Assembly (NCBI RefSeq): GCF_900172375.1 | Contig: NZ_FWFS01000009.1 | Span: 124,001 to 188,000, forward strand | DNA from: Aquimixticola soesokkakensis | GTDB taxonomy: Bacteria > Pseudomonadota > Alphaproteobacteria > Rhodobacterales > Rhodobacteraceae | DNA: 64,000 nt | Direction of reading: 5' to 3' | Part shown: positions 1 through 9,009 of the stretch, piece by piece | Numbering within the stretch: the first letter of the stretch is position 1 | Layout of the letters: each line of letters begins with the position of its first letter | Notes under the pieces: model-generated | What the model was told of the DNA's origin: nothing | The model's input: only the letters and a program-made list of their open reading frames with translations | Databases searched by the model: none | Program-made: the position numbers and the translations under genes

Positions 1-106
1 ATGTCGCGAAAACGGGTCGCTGTCAGGGTGGTAGGCCAAGGCGCGGGGGGCGCGCAAGGTTAAATCCGACAAAAAAACTATGAATAAGGCGGGCGCCGGA
101 ATTGGT

Positions 107-142
107 AAGGCACGCAGGCTCAAAGGAGAACCTGCGTGCCTT
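107..142. terminator. Bidirectional terminator hairpin after the TonB receptor gene
   Basis: A perfect 12-bp stem (107-118 paired with 131-142) closes a 12-nt loop. It lies 23 bases beyond the stop codon of the minus-strand receptor gene. T-rich sequence follows on the plus strand, so it could end transcripts from either side. Bases 1-106 hold no gene I can support. Confidence 0.7.
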
Positions 143-164
143 GGGGTTTTAGCGAACGCGGGTC

Positions 165-2402
165 TTAGAAATTGGCGTTGAGGCCGATGTAAACCGCGCG
201 GCCCGGCTCGTTATAGGTGTTGGCACCGTCACCCGAGCGCAGGATGGTGGTGTCGAACACATTGGTCACGCCCCCCGACAGGTTCACCCGATCGCTCAGC
301 TCATAGGCCAGCGCGAGGTTGACCAGCGTGTAGGGATCACGGCTGTCGGTGTCGTCATTGGCATAGCCGGTCGCAGCACTTGTCTGGGCGGCATCAATGC
401 GCCCGTAATGGGTGATCGAGGGGGTCACCGACAGGCGATCCGTCGCTTGCCATTCAACCGAGGCGTTGATCGTGTAATCGGGCACCAAGGACAGCGGCAC
501 CTTGACGCTCGACCCATCCTCAAGCTCCAGTTCCTGCTCGGACTCCAGCATATAGGTCATGTTGGTCGAGAACAGGATGTCATCGTTGATCCGCGCACTC
601 AGAGAGCCTTCAAGACCCGACACTTTTGCATTGGGAATGTTTTCCCACTGGTAGACGCGATAGGTGGTGTCGCCCTCGGTCAGGGTGGCAACCTGCGTCA
701 TGCCCGACTGGATCTTGTCGTGATAGTCGTTGTGGAAATAGGTGAGCGTGCCGGCCAAGCCGTTGCGGTTGTCATAGGCGACGCCGATTTCGCTGTTGAT
801 CGAGGTTTCGGGATCGAGATCCTCGTTGCCCAGCACATAGCACGGCCCGTTGCGGTAATAGGGATAGGCACAGCCGTTGCCGCGGGTGTTGTAGATATAG
901 GACGAGGACTGCTGATACAGGCCCGGTGCCTTATAGGCCCGCGCCACGCCGCCCTTGAGCGACCAGTCAGGCGACAATTCATAGGCCATGTTGAGGCCGC
1001 CCGACACATTGGTGCCAAAGGTGTCGGCCCAATCCACGCGCAGGCTCGGGGTGAGCATGAGGCGCTCGTTCCATTCGATGTTGCTTTCGGCATAGGCCCC
1101 GATTTGCAACTGGTCGCTGACGGTGTCGCGATCCTCGGCAGAAGCGGCGACATCTTCGAACTCGAAGGACAGATCGGTCTCGTTGTAATCGCCCAGATCC
1201 AGACGTTCGTAGCGGACTTCGGCGCCGACCGTGACGGAGGCATTCTTGCCCAGCAGGCTGCGCTGCACGATGGCTTCGCTTTTGCCCGTCAGCACGTCCA
1301 GACCGGAGGTGTTCCACTCGGAAGTCGAGTTGATGCGCCCCTCGGTGCTGCCTGCGGTACCTTCCTGCAGGCGCTCGTTCTTGGTGTGCTCGTATTGCAC
1401 ATAGCTGTTGGTTTCCCCCCAGCCGTAGTCGCCCGTGTGGGTGATGGCGGTGGTGAAACGTTCCATGCGGTTGGTTTCGGCCCCGTCCTCGGCCAAGGCG
1501 CTGGAGGTCTCATCGGGGTTGGAAAGCTGCGTGTCGCCCGCGTAGATATTGCCCTGACGCGAATAGCCATATTCGAAGTCGAATTTGTTCATCGCATCCG
1601 GCGTCCAGGTGAACAGCGCGGTCACATCCTTGTTGATGACGCCCTCGCTGCCCGCAGGGGCGGAACAGTCCTCGGGGTCTTCGCAGGTTGCAGCGTTGAT
1701 GTCGGGATCGTCGGAATTGGTGTGGTTGTAGTTGCCGGTCAGACGCATGGTCAGCGTGTCCGACAGCGGCTTTGCCCACATGACGTTGGCGCGATACCCC
1801 GAGCCTTCCGCATCGCTTTGCGGCTGGTTGTAGCTCAGGCCGAGGGTGACAAGCTCGGTCTCGGGTTTCTTGGTGATGATGTTGACCACACCGCCCGCAG
1901 AGCCCGACCCGTAGCGCGCTGCTGCCGGTCCGCGCAGCACTTCGATGCGCTCGATCAATTCGGCAGGCACCCAGTTGCTGTCGCCACGCGTGTCGCGTTC
2001 GCCCTGACGCCCGACCTTGACCGAGGTGCGCGAGAGAACGGGTTTGCCGTCGATCAGGATCAGCGTGTTCTCGGGCCCCATGCCGCGAATGTCGATCTGG
2101 CGGTTGTTGCCGCGCTGGCCCGAAGAGGAGGTGCCGGTCAAGTTGACACCGGGCATTTTGCGCACGATTTCGGAGATGTCATTGGCGACCGGGGTGCGTT
2201 CCAGCTGCTCGGCGCTGATGGTCGACACACCCAGTGCCTGCAGCACGGCTTCTTCGTAGGATTCGATGTAGATCGGGTCGAGAACGATCACGTCGTCGTC
2301 AGAAAACGCGTCCAGAGTCTGTGCGTGCAAAGTGGTCGGAGTGAAGGCCATGCAGACAACAAGGCTTAGCGCCGTGCCTGCAAGCAAGGTCGATTTTCCC
2401 AT
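165..2402 (-). CDS. TonB-dependent outer-membrane receptor, FepA-like
   Basis: The 745-residue product looks like a ferric-siderophore or colicin receptor of the FepA/CirA type, importing a ligand across the outer membrane with TonB energy. Residues 1 to about 28 form a signal peptide ending LHA-Q. A TonB-box-like stretch (DVIVLDPI) follows, then a plug domain with IDIRGMGPENTLILIDGKP and the plug-end motif RIEVLRGPAAARYGSGSAGG, then a 22-strand-type barrel ending in the aromatic-terminated YIGLNANF. The ATG at 2402 was chosen because the signal peptide begins there and GGGAG lies upstream; an upstream in-frame extension lacks secretion features. No siderophore synthesis, ExbBD or periplasmic uptake genes are adjacent, so the ligand is unknown. 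Confidence 0.93.
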   Translation of the reverse strand: MGKSTLLAGTALSLVVCMAFTPTTLHAQTLDAFSDDDVIVLDPIYIESYEEAVLQALGVSTISAEQLERTPVANDISEIVRKMPGVNLTGTSSSGQRGNNRQIDIRGMGPENTLILIDGKPVLSRTSVKVGRQGERDTRGDSNWVPAELIERIEVLRGPAAARYGSGSAGGVVNIITKKPETELVTLGLSYNQPQSDAEGSGYRANVMWAKPLSDTLTMRLTGNYNHTNSDDPDINAATCEDPEDCSAPAGSEGVINKDVTALFTWTPDAMNKFDFEYGYSRQGNIYAGDTQLSNPDETSSALAEDGAETNRMERFTTAITHTGDYGWGETNSYVQYEHTKNERLQEGTAGSTEGRINSTSEWNTSGLDVLTGKSEAIVQRSLLGKNASVTVGAEVRYERLDLGDYNETDLSFEFEDVAASAEDRDTVSDQLQIGAYAESNIEWNERLMLTPSLRVDWADTFGTNVSGGLNMAYELSPDWSLKGGVARAYKAPGLYQQSSSYIYNTRGNGCAYPYYRNGPCYVLGNEDLDPETSINSEIGVAYDNRNGLAGTLTYFHNDYHDKIQSGMTQVATLTEGDTTYRVYQWENIPNAKVSGLEGSLSARINDDILFSTNMTYMLESEQELELEDGSSVKVPLSLVPDYTINASVEWQATDRLSVTPSITHYGRIDAAQTSAATGYANDDTDSRDPYTLVNLALAYELSDRVNLSGGVTNVFDTTILRSGDGANTYNEPGRAVYIGLNANF

Positions 2403-2726
2403 GGAATGGGTGCTCCCAGCGATAGGGTGAAAAGGTTTTAGCTGGCGGCGGCAGGCTACTTGACGGTTTTTGTCAACTTTTCGTGTCGAATGCAAACACT
2501 GCGCAGGAAACCTGATGCCCTGTGCGATTTTTGCGACACTCGCTGGGGGTTTGGCTGGAACTTTGGCAGGAATTCCGGCTGGAGTTTAGGGTGGGTTTTG
2601 GGCGATCTGCGGCGCAGGTCTATCTTGCGAAAACGGCCTCCTTTCGCTGCAAATATACTTAAGTCACGACGTGAGGTTTGGCGTGTAAATATTTGTAAAT
2701 GATTGAAAACTGTAATCTGAGTGGCT
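2403..2726. other. Non-coding region upstream of the TonB receptor
   Basis: These 324 bases separate the receptor start from the cytochrome b561 gene end and should contain the receptor promoter. On the minus strand a TTGACA hexamer at 2476-2471 could be a -35 element, but I see no convincing -10 at the usual spacing. No Fur, Irr or RirA box is clear enough to call. An AT-rich stretch lies at 2645-2720. Confidence 0.4.
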
Positions 2727-2794
2727 GCGCTGCGCCAGCGTGCAGGCGCCGCTAAAGGTTGCGCTGCGCCAGCGTGCCGGCGCCGCTAGAGGTT
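2727..2794. repeat. 34-bp tandem duplication over the cytochrome b561 gene end
   Basis: Two adjacent 34-bp copies (2727-2760 and 2761-2794) differ at two positions. The second copy contains the last codons and stop of the cytochrome b561 gene. The first copy would encode the same final Arg-Asn-Leu-stop, so it is a duplicated gene end left downstream. Confidence 0.85.
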
Positions 2795-3367
2795 GCGCGC
2801 GCGACGGCGTGAGACCATGCGCGAGAGCGTGCCATCACGCCAGAGGATTTCATGCACGCCCACCATCAAAACATGCCCGCCAATCAGCGCCGCCAGCACC
2901 CATCCAAGCTCCCCGTGCAAAGAATCGCCTAGGGTTTTCATCCAGCCGATGTCCGTCTCGCGCGGTGCAAAGACGGGAAAGCCGAAGGGCGCAAAGCCGC
3001 GCGTCGACCCTGCCGCACGCAAGATCGCCACCAGCGGCACCAGCACCATCGCCAGATACAGCGCAGCGTGGCCCGCCTTGGCCATCCACCCGAGCAGGCC
3101 AGCGCCATGGGCGGGGCGGCGGTTGCGCATGGCAAGCATCCAGATCACCCGCGCCACGACCAGGACAAAGATCACCGTACCCACCTGTTGATGGGTGCCG
3201 ACGAAAAACGACACCAGCGGCGTGCGTCCCAGCAGGGCGCGCAGCGTCATCCCCAGCAGTTGCCACAAGATGAGCGCGGCGAGCGCCCAGTGCAGCAGCC
3301 GGCTGATGGTGCCATAGGCGGCGCGGTGATCAAGAAGAGCGGCAGAGCGGGCAAAAGAGAGCGGCAT
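2786..3367 (-). CDS. Cytochrome b561 family protein
   Basis: A small integral membrane di-heme-type cytochrome b of about 193 residues, matching the bacterial b561 (CybB/YodB) family that moves electrons between quinones and other acceptors in the inner membrane. Four hydrophobic helices are visible. Candidate heme-ligand histidines occur in RLLHWA, THQQVG, AGHAAL, SLHGEL and GGHVLM. I use the ATG at 3367; a TTG twelve bases upstream is possible, and neither has a strong ribosome site. It reads in the same direction as the TonB receptor gene, about 380 bases upstream of it, but the long gap and intervening duplication argue against one operon. Confidence 0.88.
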   Translation of the reverse strand: MPLSFARSAALLDHRAAYGTISRLLHWALAALILWQLLGMTLRALLGRTPLVSFFVGTHQQVGTVIFVLVVARVIWMLAMRNRRPAHGAGLLGWMAKAGHAALYLAMVLVPLVAILRAAGSTRGFAPFGFPVFAPRETDIGWMKTLGDSLHGELGWVLAALIGGHVLMVGVHEILWRDGTLSRMVSRRRARNL

Positions 3368-3697
3368 AACAGCGTCCAAAACGGTTGAGGTTGGCCCCCT
3401 CTATTTCCGGCAATGGCGCGGGGGTAAAGTCACCCCACGTAAAGTTGATGTTTTTTATCGGATATTTTGCCTCAAGTGTTGCAACCCGAGTGCTGCCAAA
3501 CGACGCGCCGCCGCGATTCCCGCCACAGAGGGGCATCGGGATCGGGCGCGGGGCCGAAGTTTGACATGTTGGTGTCTTGGCGCAGCAACGGACGCAGAAT
3601 CGGGCTTTCGGTGGCGGTCGATGTGGCATAGGAGGGCCGCAGGTGAGTCGTCTCACATCTGCCCTTTCCCCACATATCCATTCGCCTTGGAGGCTGC
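3368..3697. other. Non-coding divergent promoter region
   Basis: This 330-base gap lies between divergently transcribed genes (cytochrome b561 leftward, transglutaminase-like rightward) and should hold both promoters. A small inverted repeat GGGGT/ACCCC with a 6-nt loop occurs near 3421-3436. Open frames crossing it have no ribosome site and no family resemblance, so I call no gene here. Confidence 0.5.
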
Positions 3698-4474
3698 ATG
3701 CGTTTTTTGATCGACGTTCACATGGACTATCAACTTGCGCAGCCTGAGACGGCTCTTTTGGCGATCGAGGCGGCGCAATGTGCGGGGCAAACCCTGTGCG
3801 CGCAGTCGCTCGATCTGGGCGGGGCAAGCGTGCAGCGGATTGCCTGTGCGCAAAATATCGGGGAACGGATCTGGGCGGATGTCGATGTGGCGCGCCTTGA
3901 TTTGCGGTATCGCGCCGAGGTCGAGGTGACGCGCCCTGCGGTGACGCTATCGGGGCGCGCGGCCAATGGCTTGCCCGATTTGCCTGCCGGGGTGCTGCCC
4001 TATGTGCGCCCTTCGCGGTTCTGTCAATCCGATCTGTTTGCCACCTTTGTCGAGCAAAGCTTTGGCACGCTTGAGGGCGGCGATAAAGTTGCGGCGATCC
4101 TGGACTGGGTGCGCGGCCATATGGCCTATGTGCCGGGCAGCTCCAACGCCGCGACCACGGCGACCGACAGCTTTGTGGCGCGTCAGGGAGTGTGTCGTGA
4201 TTACACCCATCTGGTCTGTGCGCTGGCGCGGGCGGCCAATATTCCCGCGCGCTATGCCTCTGTTTACGGGGCCGATGTCAGCCCGCCCGATTTCCACGCC
4301 GTTGCCGAAGTCTGGCTTGAGGATGCGTGGCATCTGGTCGATGCCACCGGCATGTGCCAGGCGCAGGATCTGGTTGTGATCTGCGTCGGGCGCGATGCGG
4401 CTGATGTGGCCTTTCTGGAAACCCGGGACTGGGCGCAGCCGCTGACCCAGACGGTCAGCGTGACCCGCGCCTAG
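3698..4474 (+). CDS. Transglutaminase-like cysteine peptidase family protein
   Basis: The 258-residue protein carries a transglutaminase core with a full Cys-His-Asp triad: Cys166 in GVCRDYTH, His200 in PPDFHAVAEVWL and Asp215 in WHLVDATG. The N-terminal ~100 residues resemble the beta-rich bacterial transglutaminase N-region. No signal peptide is evident, so a cytoplasmic site is likely. Family members are usually proteases or amidases rather than true cross-linkers. Its TAG stop overlaps the stop of the convergent MFS gene by four bases in the palindrome CCTAGG, and there is no separate terminator. Confidence 0.88.
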   Translation: MRFLIDVHMDYQLAQPETALLAIEAAQCAGQTLCAQSLDLGGASVQRIACAQNIGERIWADVDVARLDLRYRAEVEVTRPAVTLSGRAANGLPDLPAGVLPYVRPSRFCQSDLFATFVEQSFGTLEGGDKVAAILDWVRGHMAYVPGSSNAATTATDSFVARQGVCRDYTHLVCALARAANIPARYASVYGADVSPPDFHAVAEVWLEDAWHLVDATGMCQAQDLVVICVGRDAADVAFLETRDWAQPLTQTVSVTRA

Positions 4475-5685
4475 GCCAGCAGCGGCTTTGCGCGTCGCCG
4501 CCCCATGTGACGGGCAAAGGCCAGCGCGCAGCCGATGAAGGACAGCGCCGAAAACAGCACGAAAGTCCCTGCGTAATTGCCGATGATTTCATAGGCCAGC
4601 GCAAAGCTCGCAGGGCCGACCATGACCCCCACGAATGTGTAGGTCAGCACTTCGCCCGTCAAGGTGCCCGGTCCTGGCGACGCATCCGCCGTTTCGGCCA
4701 AAAGCACGCCGTTCCAGCCCAGCCCCGTCAGGCCGGATGCAAAGATTGCCGCCAGCCCGATCAGCGGCGCAGACCCCGTCAAGGCAAAGCCGAGCGAGGC
4801 ACCCCCCGTGACCAGCCCGATGAAGGACAACACCAGAAAGCCCGAGTTGACCCGATCTGCCGCGAGGCCCCAAATCACGCGCCCCACCGCGCCAAAGGCT
4901 TGCAAGGCGGCGGCAAGAGAGGCGGCTTTGATGGCGTTCCAGCCGAAATCCTCGATCAGCATGGTGACGGTGAAGGTCGAAATCGACAGTTGCACAGCCG
5001 AATACAGAAACCCCAGGATCGCCAGCGCCCGCAGGTTCGCTGTGCGCCAGACCAGCTTTTGGCCCGCGATGATGCCGCGCCCCAGTGTCACCTGCGGCTG
5101 GCGGTCCGTATCCCAAGAGGCACGGCGGAAATGGTAGATCGCCGCCAGTGCCAGCGGAAACAGCCCAAAAAGCGCCAAAGTCGCCTGCCAGCCGATCGCA
5201 TGGGCGAGGGGCGGGATGCCGAGCGCCGCAAGCACGCCGCCCAGCGGCACGCCCGCCTGTTTGATCGAAAAGATCAGGTTGCGCCGCGCGCGCGGGGCGA
5301 GGCGGCTGAGGATATGCGACGAGGAGGGGTTGTTGAGCGCGTAGCCGATGCCGATCAGCGCCGATGCCAACGCCATGCCAACGATCGTGCCGCTGGCCAT
5401 CCCGATGAACCCGAGCCCCGCCCCCAGCAGCGCAAGCTGACCCACGCGGCCTGCGCCCCAGCGTTTCACCATCGAACTGGAGACCATCGAAAACACGATG
5501 CCCGCGGCATAGATCAGGCTGACCTGATAGCCCAGAACATGGGGGGACACGTGCAGCGCATCGGCCACGACGGTGGGAATGGTGGTCAGCGCAAGCACCG
5601 AAGAGGTGGCGGCGATCTGGCTCAGGGTGGTCAGCGACAGCGTGCCGTAAAGCGTCGGGGAGGCGGGGGGAATGGGGGCGGTCAT
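4471..5685 (-). CDS. MFS transporter
   Basis: A 404-residue major facilitator superfamily protein with about twelve hydrophobic helices. The cytoplasmic loop between helices 2 and 3 reads VKRWGAGRVG, a weak form of the MFS signature. Between the two six-helix halves is a polar loop around RRASWDTDRQPQ. It lies divergent from the flavin reductase gene at 5875 and borders the catabolic region, so it may move a substrate or product of that pathway, but nothing in the sequence fixes the cargo. The ribosome site before the ATG is weak. Confidence 0.88.
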   Translation of the reverse strand: MTAPIPPASPTLYGTLSLTTLSQIAATSSVLALTTIPTVVADALHVSPHVLGYQVSLIYAAGIVFSMVSSSMVKRWGAGRVGQLALLGAGLGFIGMASGTIVGMALASALIGIGYALNNPSSSHILSRLAPRARRNLIFSIKQAGVPLGGVLAALGIPPLAHAIGWQATLALFGLFPLALAAIYHFRRASWDTDRQPQVTLGRGIIAGQKLVWRTANLRALAILGFLYSAVQLSISTFTVTMLIEDFGWNAIKAASLAAALQAFGAVGRVIWGLAADRVNSGFLVLSFIGLVTGGASLGFALTGSAPLIGLAAIFASGLTGLGWNGVLLAETADASPGPGTLTGEVLTYTFVGVMVGPASFALAYEIIGNYAGTFVLFSALSFIGCALAFARHMGRRRAKPLLA

Positions 5686-5874
5686 CGGGGCCGTTTCTAT
5701 ATTTTCGGGTGATTTTTACCAGACATCTGGCAGCGAGGGGCGGAAGTCAATTCACGCGGGCGCGGCCACAGACGAGAAAATCTCAGGGTTGCCCCAGAGG
5801 GATATGAAGTTGACGCGACGGCGCGGTTTGCGCTGACTGTCGGCGCAAATCCTTGAAAATTCCGGAGAAAAAAC

Positions 5875-6366
5875 ATGAGCATGCAAGCCACAGGTGACGA
5901 CGTTGACATGGGGAAATTCTGGCGCACCCTGGGCGAGCGCCCCATCGGTGCGACCCTTGTGACCACGGATAGTGCCGAGGGGCCAAACGGGTTTCTGGGC
6001 CTTTCTGCCGCCCATGTCAGTGCCAATCCGCCGACCATGCTGGTGTCGATCGACAAGAAGACCTCGGCGCTGGCGGGGGTGCTCGACAAGGGACATTTTG
6101 CGGTGAACTACCTGCCCGAAGGCTGCGCAGAGCTTGCCAATATGTTTGGCGGCAAGGGCGACAAGCTGTTCGAGCAGGATGCGTGGGACACGCTGGCCAC
6201 CGGCGCGCCGGTGTTCAAAGACGCCTTGGGTGTCTTTGATTGCGAGGTCGAGAAAGTGGTCGAGCATGGCGATATTTCCATCGTCATCGGCCGCGTGAAA
6301 GGCGTGCGCGCCAAGGGCGAGGGCGCGCCGCTGACCTTTTTTCGCGGCAAGTTCCAATCGCAATAG
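5875..6366 (+). CDS. Flavin reductase family protein (RutF-type split-barrel)
   Basis: A 163-residue FMN-binding split-barrel protein of the flavin reductase-like family. Motifs visible are PIGATLVTTDSAEG, GLSAAHVSANPPTMLVSID, FAVNYLPEG and MFGGKGDKLF, in the order seen in NAD(P)H:flavin oxidoreductases that feed two-component monooxygenases. GGAGAAAAAAC precedes the ATG. It is the more divergent of two such reductases in the window (the other is at 23288) and stands alone on the plus strand, convergent with the amidase gene. A likely role is supplying reduced flavin to one of the RutA-like monooxygenases at 7739 and 9903; which one cannot be told. Confidence 0.9.
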   Translation: MSMQATGDDVDMGKFWRTLGERPIGATLVTTDSAEGPNGFLGLSAAHVSANPPTMLVSIDKKTSALAGVLDKGHFAVNYLPEGCAELANMFGGKGDKLFEQDAWDTLATGAPVFKDALGVFDCEVEKVVEHGDISIVIGRVKGVRAKGEGAPLTFFRGKFQSQ

Positions 6367-6371
6367 CCAGA

Positions 6372-7649
6372 TCAGAGGTGGGCCGCGATCCGCGCGCCCA
6401 CCGCAATCACCTGCCGGTCAAAGGCGCGTTTGCCGATCAGCGAAACGCCGAGCGGCAGATCGAAACCCGAGGCGGGCAAGCCCAGCACCGGCACCTGCAA
6501 CGCCGTCCACAGCGCGTTGAACAGGGGATTGCCCGCGCTGCGCCCCAGCGGCGCAAACCCCGGCGCTGAGGGCGCGAGCACGCCATCAAATCCGTCCAGC
6601 ATCTGTTCGAATTCCATCCGCATCAGGGTCAGACGGTCGTAGGCCTCGAAGTGTTCGCGCTGGGTAAAGCCTTCGCGCAGGTCGACGCGGTGGTGAAAAT
6701 CGTCATGCAGCAAGGCGCCCCGTTTGCGCGCCAGGTTCAAAAAGGCCGAGGCCCCTTCGCAGTGCTGGATGCAGCGGTGCAGCGCGTCGAGATCCACAAA
6801 GTCTTCGGGAAGATCAAACGGGACCACATCGGCCACCTCGTGCAACCGCTGCGCAAGGCTGTCCATCAGGGCGCGGCCCTCGGGGGCAAGCTGATCCGCG
6901 TAGGGCGTGCGGCATAGCCCTAGTTTCAGGCGCCGCGCGGGCACATCGGGCGCTTGGGGCAGGTTGTAGACATCGGCCAGCAGGGCGATATCGTCGAGGG
7001 AACGTGCGAACAACCCGATCGTGTCGAAACTCACCGCATAGCGTTTCGCACCCTCCGTGGAAATCAGCCCCCAAGAGGGTTTCAGCGCCACATCGCCGCA
7101 AAAGCTCGCAGGCCGGATCGTCGAGCCGCCGGTCTGGGTGCCAAGCCCCAAGGGGACGTGGAAATCGGCCACACCCGCAGCCGTCCCCGCCGACGACCCG
7201 CCCGGAGTGCGCGCGACATCAAAGGGGTTTGCGGTGGCGGCATTGCGCCCGCAGGCGGCAAATTCGGTGGTGTCGGTCTTGCCGATCACAATGGCCCCCG
7301 CCGCCTTGAGCACCTCGACGCAGGGCGCGTCCGATCCGGGGCGGTTGGTGGAATAAAGCGGCGAATTATGGGTCGTGGGTAAATCCCCCGTGTCGATCAT
7401 GTCTTTGATCGCGACCGGAATACCCGCCAAAGGCCGCGGGTCGTCGGCACGGATGAGCGCCGCCTGCGCCTCGGCCTCTGGGTTGAGGGTGATCCAGGCA
7501 CGGACATCCTTGTCGCGCAAGGCGATCCGTTTGAGGCACGAACGCATCAGATCCAGGGCGGTAAATTCCCCTGCCTTGAGGCCCGCGCGCGCCTGCGTGG
7601 CTGTCAGGCGCGACAGGTCGGCGGTGGGGGAAAGGGTATCATCGCGCAT
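6372..7649 (-). CDS. Amidase-signature family hydrolase
   Basis: A 425-residue cytoplasmic amidase with the Ser-cisSer-Lys machinery of the amidase signature family: Lys82 in IPVAIKDMIDT, Ser152/153 in PGGSSAGTAAG, and nucleophile Ser176 in TQTGGSTIRPAS. It cleaves a carboxamide to acid plus ammonia; the substrate is not evident. It sits directly downstream of the first RutA-like gene on the same strand, with a terminator-like hairpin between them, suggesting it handles an amide released by ring opening. A second amidase of the same type (21827) lies across the region. GGAGC precedes the ATG. Confidence 0.92.
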   Translation of the reverse strand: MRDDTLSPTADLSRLTATQARAGLKAGEFTALDLMRSCLKRIALRDKDVRAWITLNPEAEAQAALIRADDPRPLAGIPVAIKDMIDTGDLPTTHNSPLYSTNRPGSDAPCVEVLKAAGAIVIGKTDTTEFAACGRNAATANPFDVARTPGGSSAGTAAGVADFHVPLGLGTQTGGSTIRPASFCGDVALKPSWGLISTEGAKRYAVSFDTIGLFARSLDDIALLADVYNLPQAPDVPARRLKLGLCRTPYADQLAPEGRALMDSLAQRLHEVADVVPFDLPEDFVDLDALHRCIQHCEGASAFLNLARKRGALLHDDFHHRVDLREGFTQREHFEAYDRLTLMRMEFEQMLDGFDGVLAPSAPGFAPLGRSAGNPLFNALWTALQVPVLGLPASGFDLPLGVSLIGKRAFDRQVIAVGARIAAHL

Positions 7650-7670
7650 GGGAAAAGCTCCGGCAGGTTT

Positions 7671-7710
7671 GTCAAAAAAGACGGGCCAGCGCCAAAAGGC
7701 GCGGCCCGCA
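7671..7710 (-). terminator. Terminator after the first RutA-like gene
   Basis: On the minus strand a GC-rich hairpin (stem about 7683-7707, loop TTTT) is followed by a TTTTTT run at 7679-7674. It sits between the RutA-like gene and the downstream amidase gene. Confidence 0.65.
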
Positions 7711-7738
7711 GTGGGAGATCATGTGTTATATCAACGCC

Positions 7739-8821
7739 TTACTCGGCAGCGACGGCAATTTTTTCGCGACATTTCATCAGCGGCTGCACTTTGGTGCCAA
7801 AGTCGTCGAGGCCGACGATAAAGTCGTCAAAAGTCATCATGATGCCTTTCACGCCCGGAACTGTGGCGGCTTCGTCGAGCATTTTGGCGACATTTTCATA
7901 GGAGCCGATAATCGTGCCCATGTTGAAGTTGACCGCGCCCTCGGGGACGTTGATCGACTTGGCGGTCGAGTCTTCACCGGCGGTGGTGTCGGCAGCGCCC
8001 TGCACGCCCATGTAGGACAGCGCCTCCATGTCGGCCCCTTGCTGGTAGGCGTCCCATTTGGCGCGCGCTTCAGCGTCGGTCGCGCCGGAAATCACCATGA
8101 ACAAGACGTAGGCGCCGACATCGCGCCCCGTTTGCGCCGCCGCATCCATCAGACGTTTGGAAGTCGGCGCGAAAGAGGTCGGCGTGTTGATGCCGCTGCC
8201 CAGAACGAAGGAGTAATCGGCGTAGGTGGAGGAGAATTTCATGCCCGTATCGGACTGTCCGGCGGCCACGATTTTAATCGGCGCCGAAGGCGCGGGAGAC
8301 ATTTTGCAGTCTTCCATGGTGAAGTGGTTGCCCTTGAAATCGGACACGCCATCGGCCCAAAGATCTTTCATCACCTGAACGTATTCAGACGCATAATCGT
8401 AGCGGTATTTGAAATAGTCATCGCCGGGCCAGACGCCCATCTGCGTGTATTCCGCAGGGGCCCAGCCGGTCACGATGTTCACGCCAAAGCGACCCGGCGC
8501 GACGCTGTCGATGGTGGTGGCCATGCGCGCGACGATGGCGGGGGGCAGGGTGAGAATGGCTGTGGACGCAAAGAGTTTGATCTTGGAGGTCACGGCGGCA
8601 AGCGAGGCCATCAGTGTGAAGCTTTCGAGGTTGTGATCCCAAAATTCGGTCTCGCCGCCAAAGCCGCGCAGCTTGATCATCGAGAGGGCGAAATCCAAGC
8701 CGTATCCTTCGGCCTTTTGCACGATCTGCTTGTTCAGCTCGAAGCTGGGCATGTATTGCGGCGAGGCTTTGGAAATCAGCCAGCCATTGTTCCCGATCGG
8801 AATGAAGACCCCAATGTCCAT
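7739..8821 (-). CDS. RutA-like flavin-dependent monooxygenase, paralog 1
   Basis: A 360-residue luciferase-like monooxygenase that closely follows RutA along its whole length: [17 protein letters not shown] at the N-terminus, [51 protein letters not shown] and AAGQSDTGM. RutA uses reduced FMN and O2 to break the uracil N3-C4 amide bond by flavin-N5-oxide chemistry, so this enzyme probably opens uracil or a close analogue. AGGAGA precedes the ATG. It lies downstream of the GntR regulator on the same strand. RutB-, RutC-, RutD- and RutG-type genes are not adjacent, so this is not an ordinary rut operon. Confidence 0.93.
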   Translation of the reverse strand: MDIGVFIPIGNNGWLISKASPQYMPSFELNKQIVQKAEGYGLDFALSMIKLRGFGGETEFWDHNLESFTLMASLAAVTSKIKLFASTAILTLPPAIVARMATTIDSVAPGRFGVNIVTGWAPAEYTQMGVWPGDDYFKYRYDYASEYVQVMKDLWADGVSDFKGNHFTMEDCKMSPAPSAPIKIVAAGQSDTGMKFSSTYADYSFVLGSGINTPTSFAPTSKRLMDAAAQTGRDVGAYVLFMVISGATDAEARAKWDAYQQGADMEALSYMGVQGAADTTAGEDSTAKSINVPEGAVNFNMGTIIGSYENVAKMLDEAATVPGVKGIMMTFDDFIVGLDDFGTKVQPLMKCREKIAVAAE

Positions 8822-8912
8822 CTGCGATTCTCCTATAGAGGTGTCTTGTTATGTCCGTACTTATCCATATTTTTCGGTGGTCAGCGAGTCCGGGGGGCCT
8901 GTCTAAAACATT

Positions 8913-8925
8913 AGTTTTGAAAACT
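8913..8925. promoter_or_regulatory. Candidate operator upstream of the first RutA-like gene
   Basis: AGTTTT-G-AAAACT is a perfect inverted repeat about 90 bases before the RutA-like ATG, in the gap after the GntR gene. It may be an operator or part of a promoter; it does not match the inverted repeat upstream of the GntR gene at 9777. Confidence 0.3.
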
Positions 8926-8968
8926 TTGCCCACTGCTGTATTTTTGGTCGCAATCCCCAAGGATTGCC

Positions 8969-9009
8969 CCTGAAAAAGCGCCTGAAAAAGCGCCTGTAAA
9001 ACGCGCTTA
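8969..9009 (-). terminator. GntR gene terminator with a duplicated 3' arm
   Basis: Just after the GntR stop, the minus strand can pair AAGCGC (from 9009) with GCGCTT followed by T residues. The 12-bp unit carrying that 3' arm is repeated exactly (8969-8980, 8981-8992), and a diverged third copy (8993-9005) supplies the loop. Either 3' arm could complete the hairpin. Confidence 0.55.

Noticed and set aside
1-106. Possible start of a leftward gene at the window edge
   Set aside because: About 60 bases of minus-strand open frame are too short to support a gene or a product.
408-2369. 653-residue plus-strand open frame opposite the TonB receptor gene
   Set aside because: It is antisense to a clear receptor gene, has no ribosome site or domain, and reflects third-position G/C bias.
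2460-2476. TTGAC-N7-GTCAA inverted repeat upstream of the TonB receptor as an FNR box
   Set aside because: The spacer is seven bases instead of four; it more likely includes a -35 element.
3330-3827. 165-residue minus-strand frame between cytochrome b561 and transglutaminase
   Set aside because: It overlaps the starts of both neighbours and has no ribosome site or homology I recognise.
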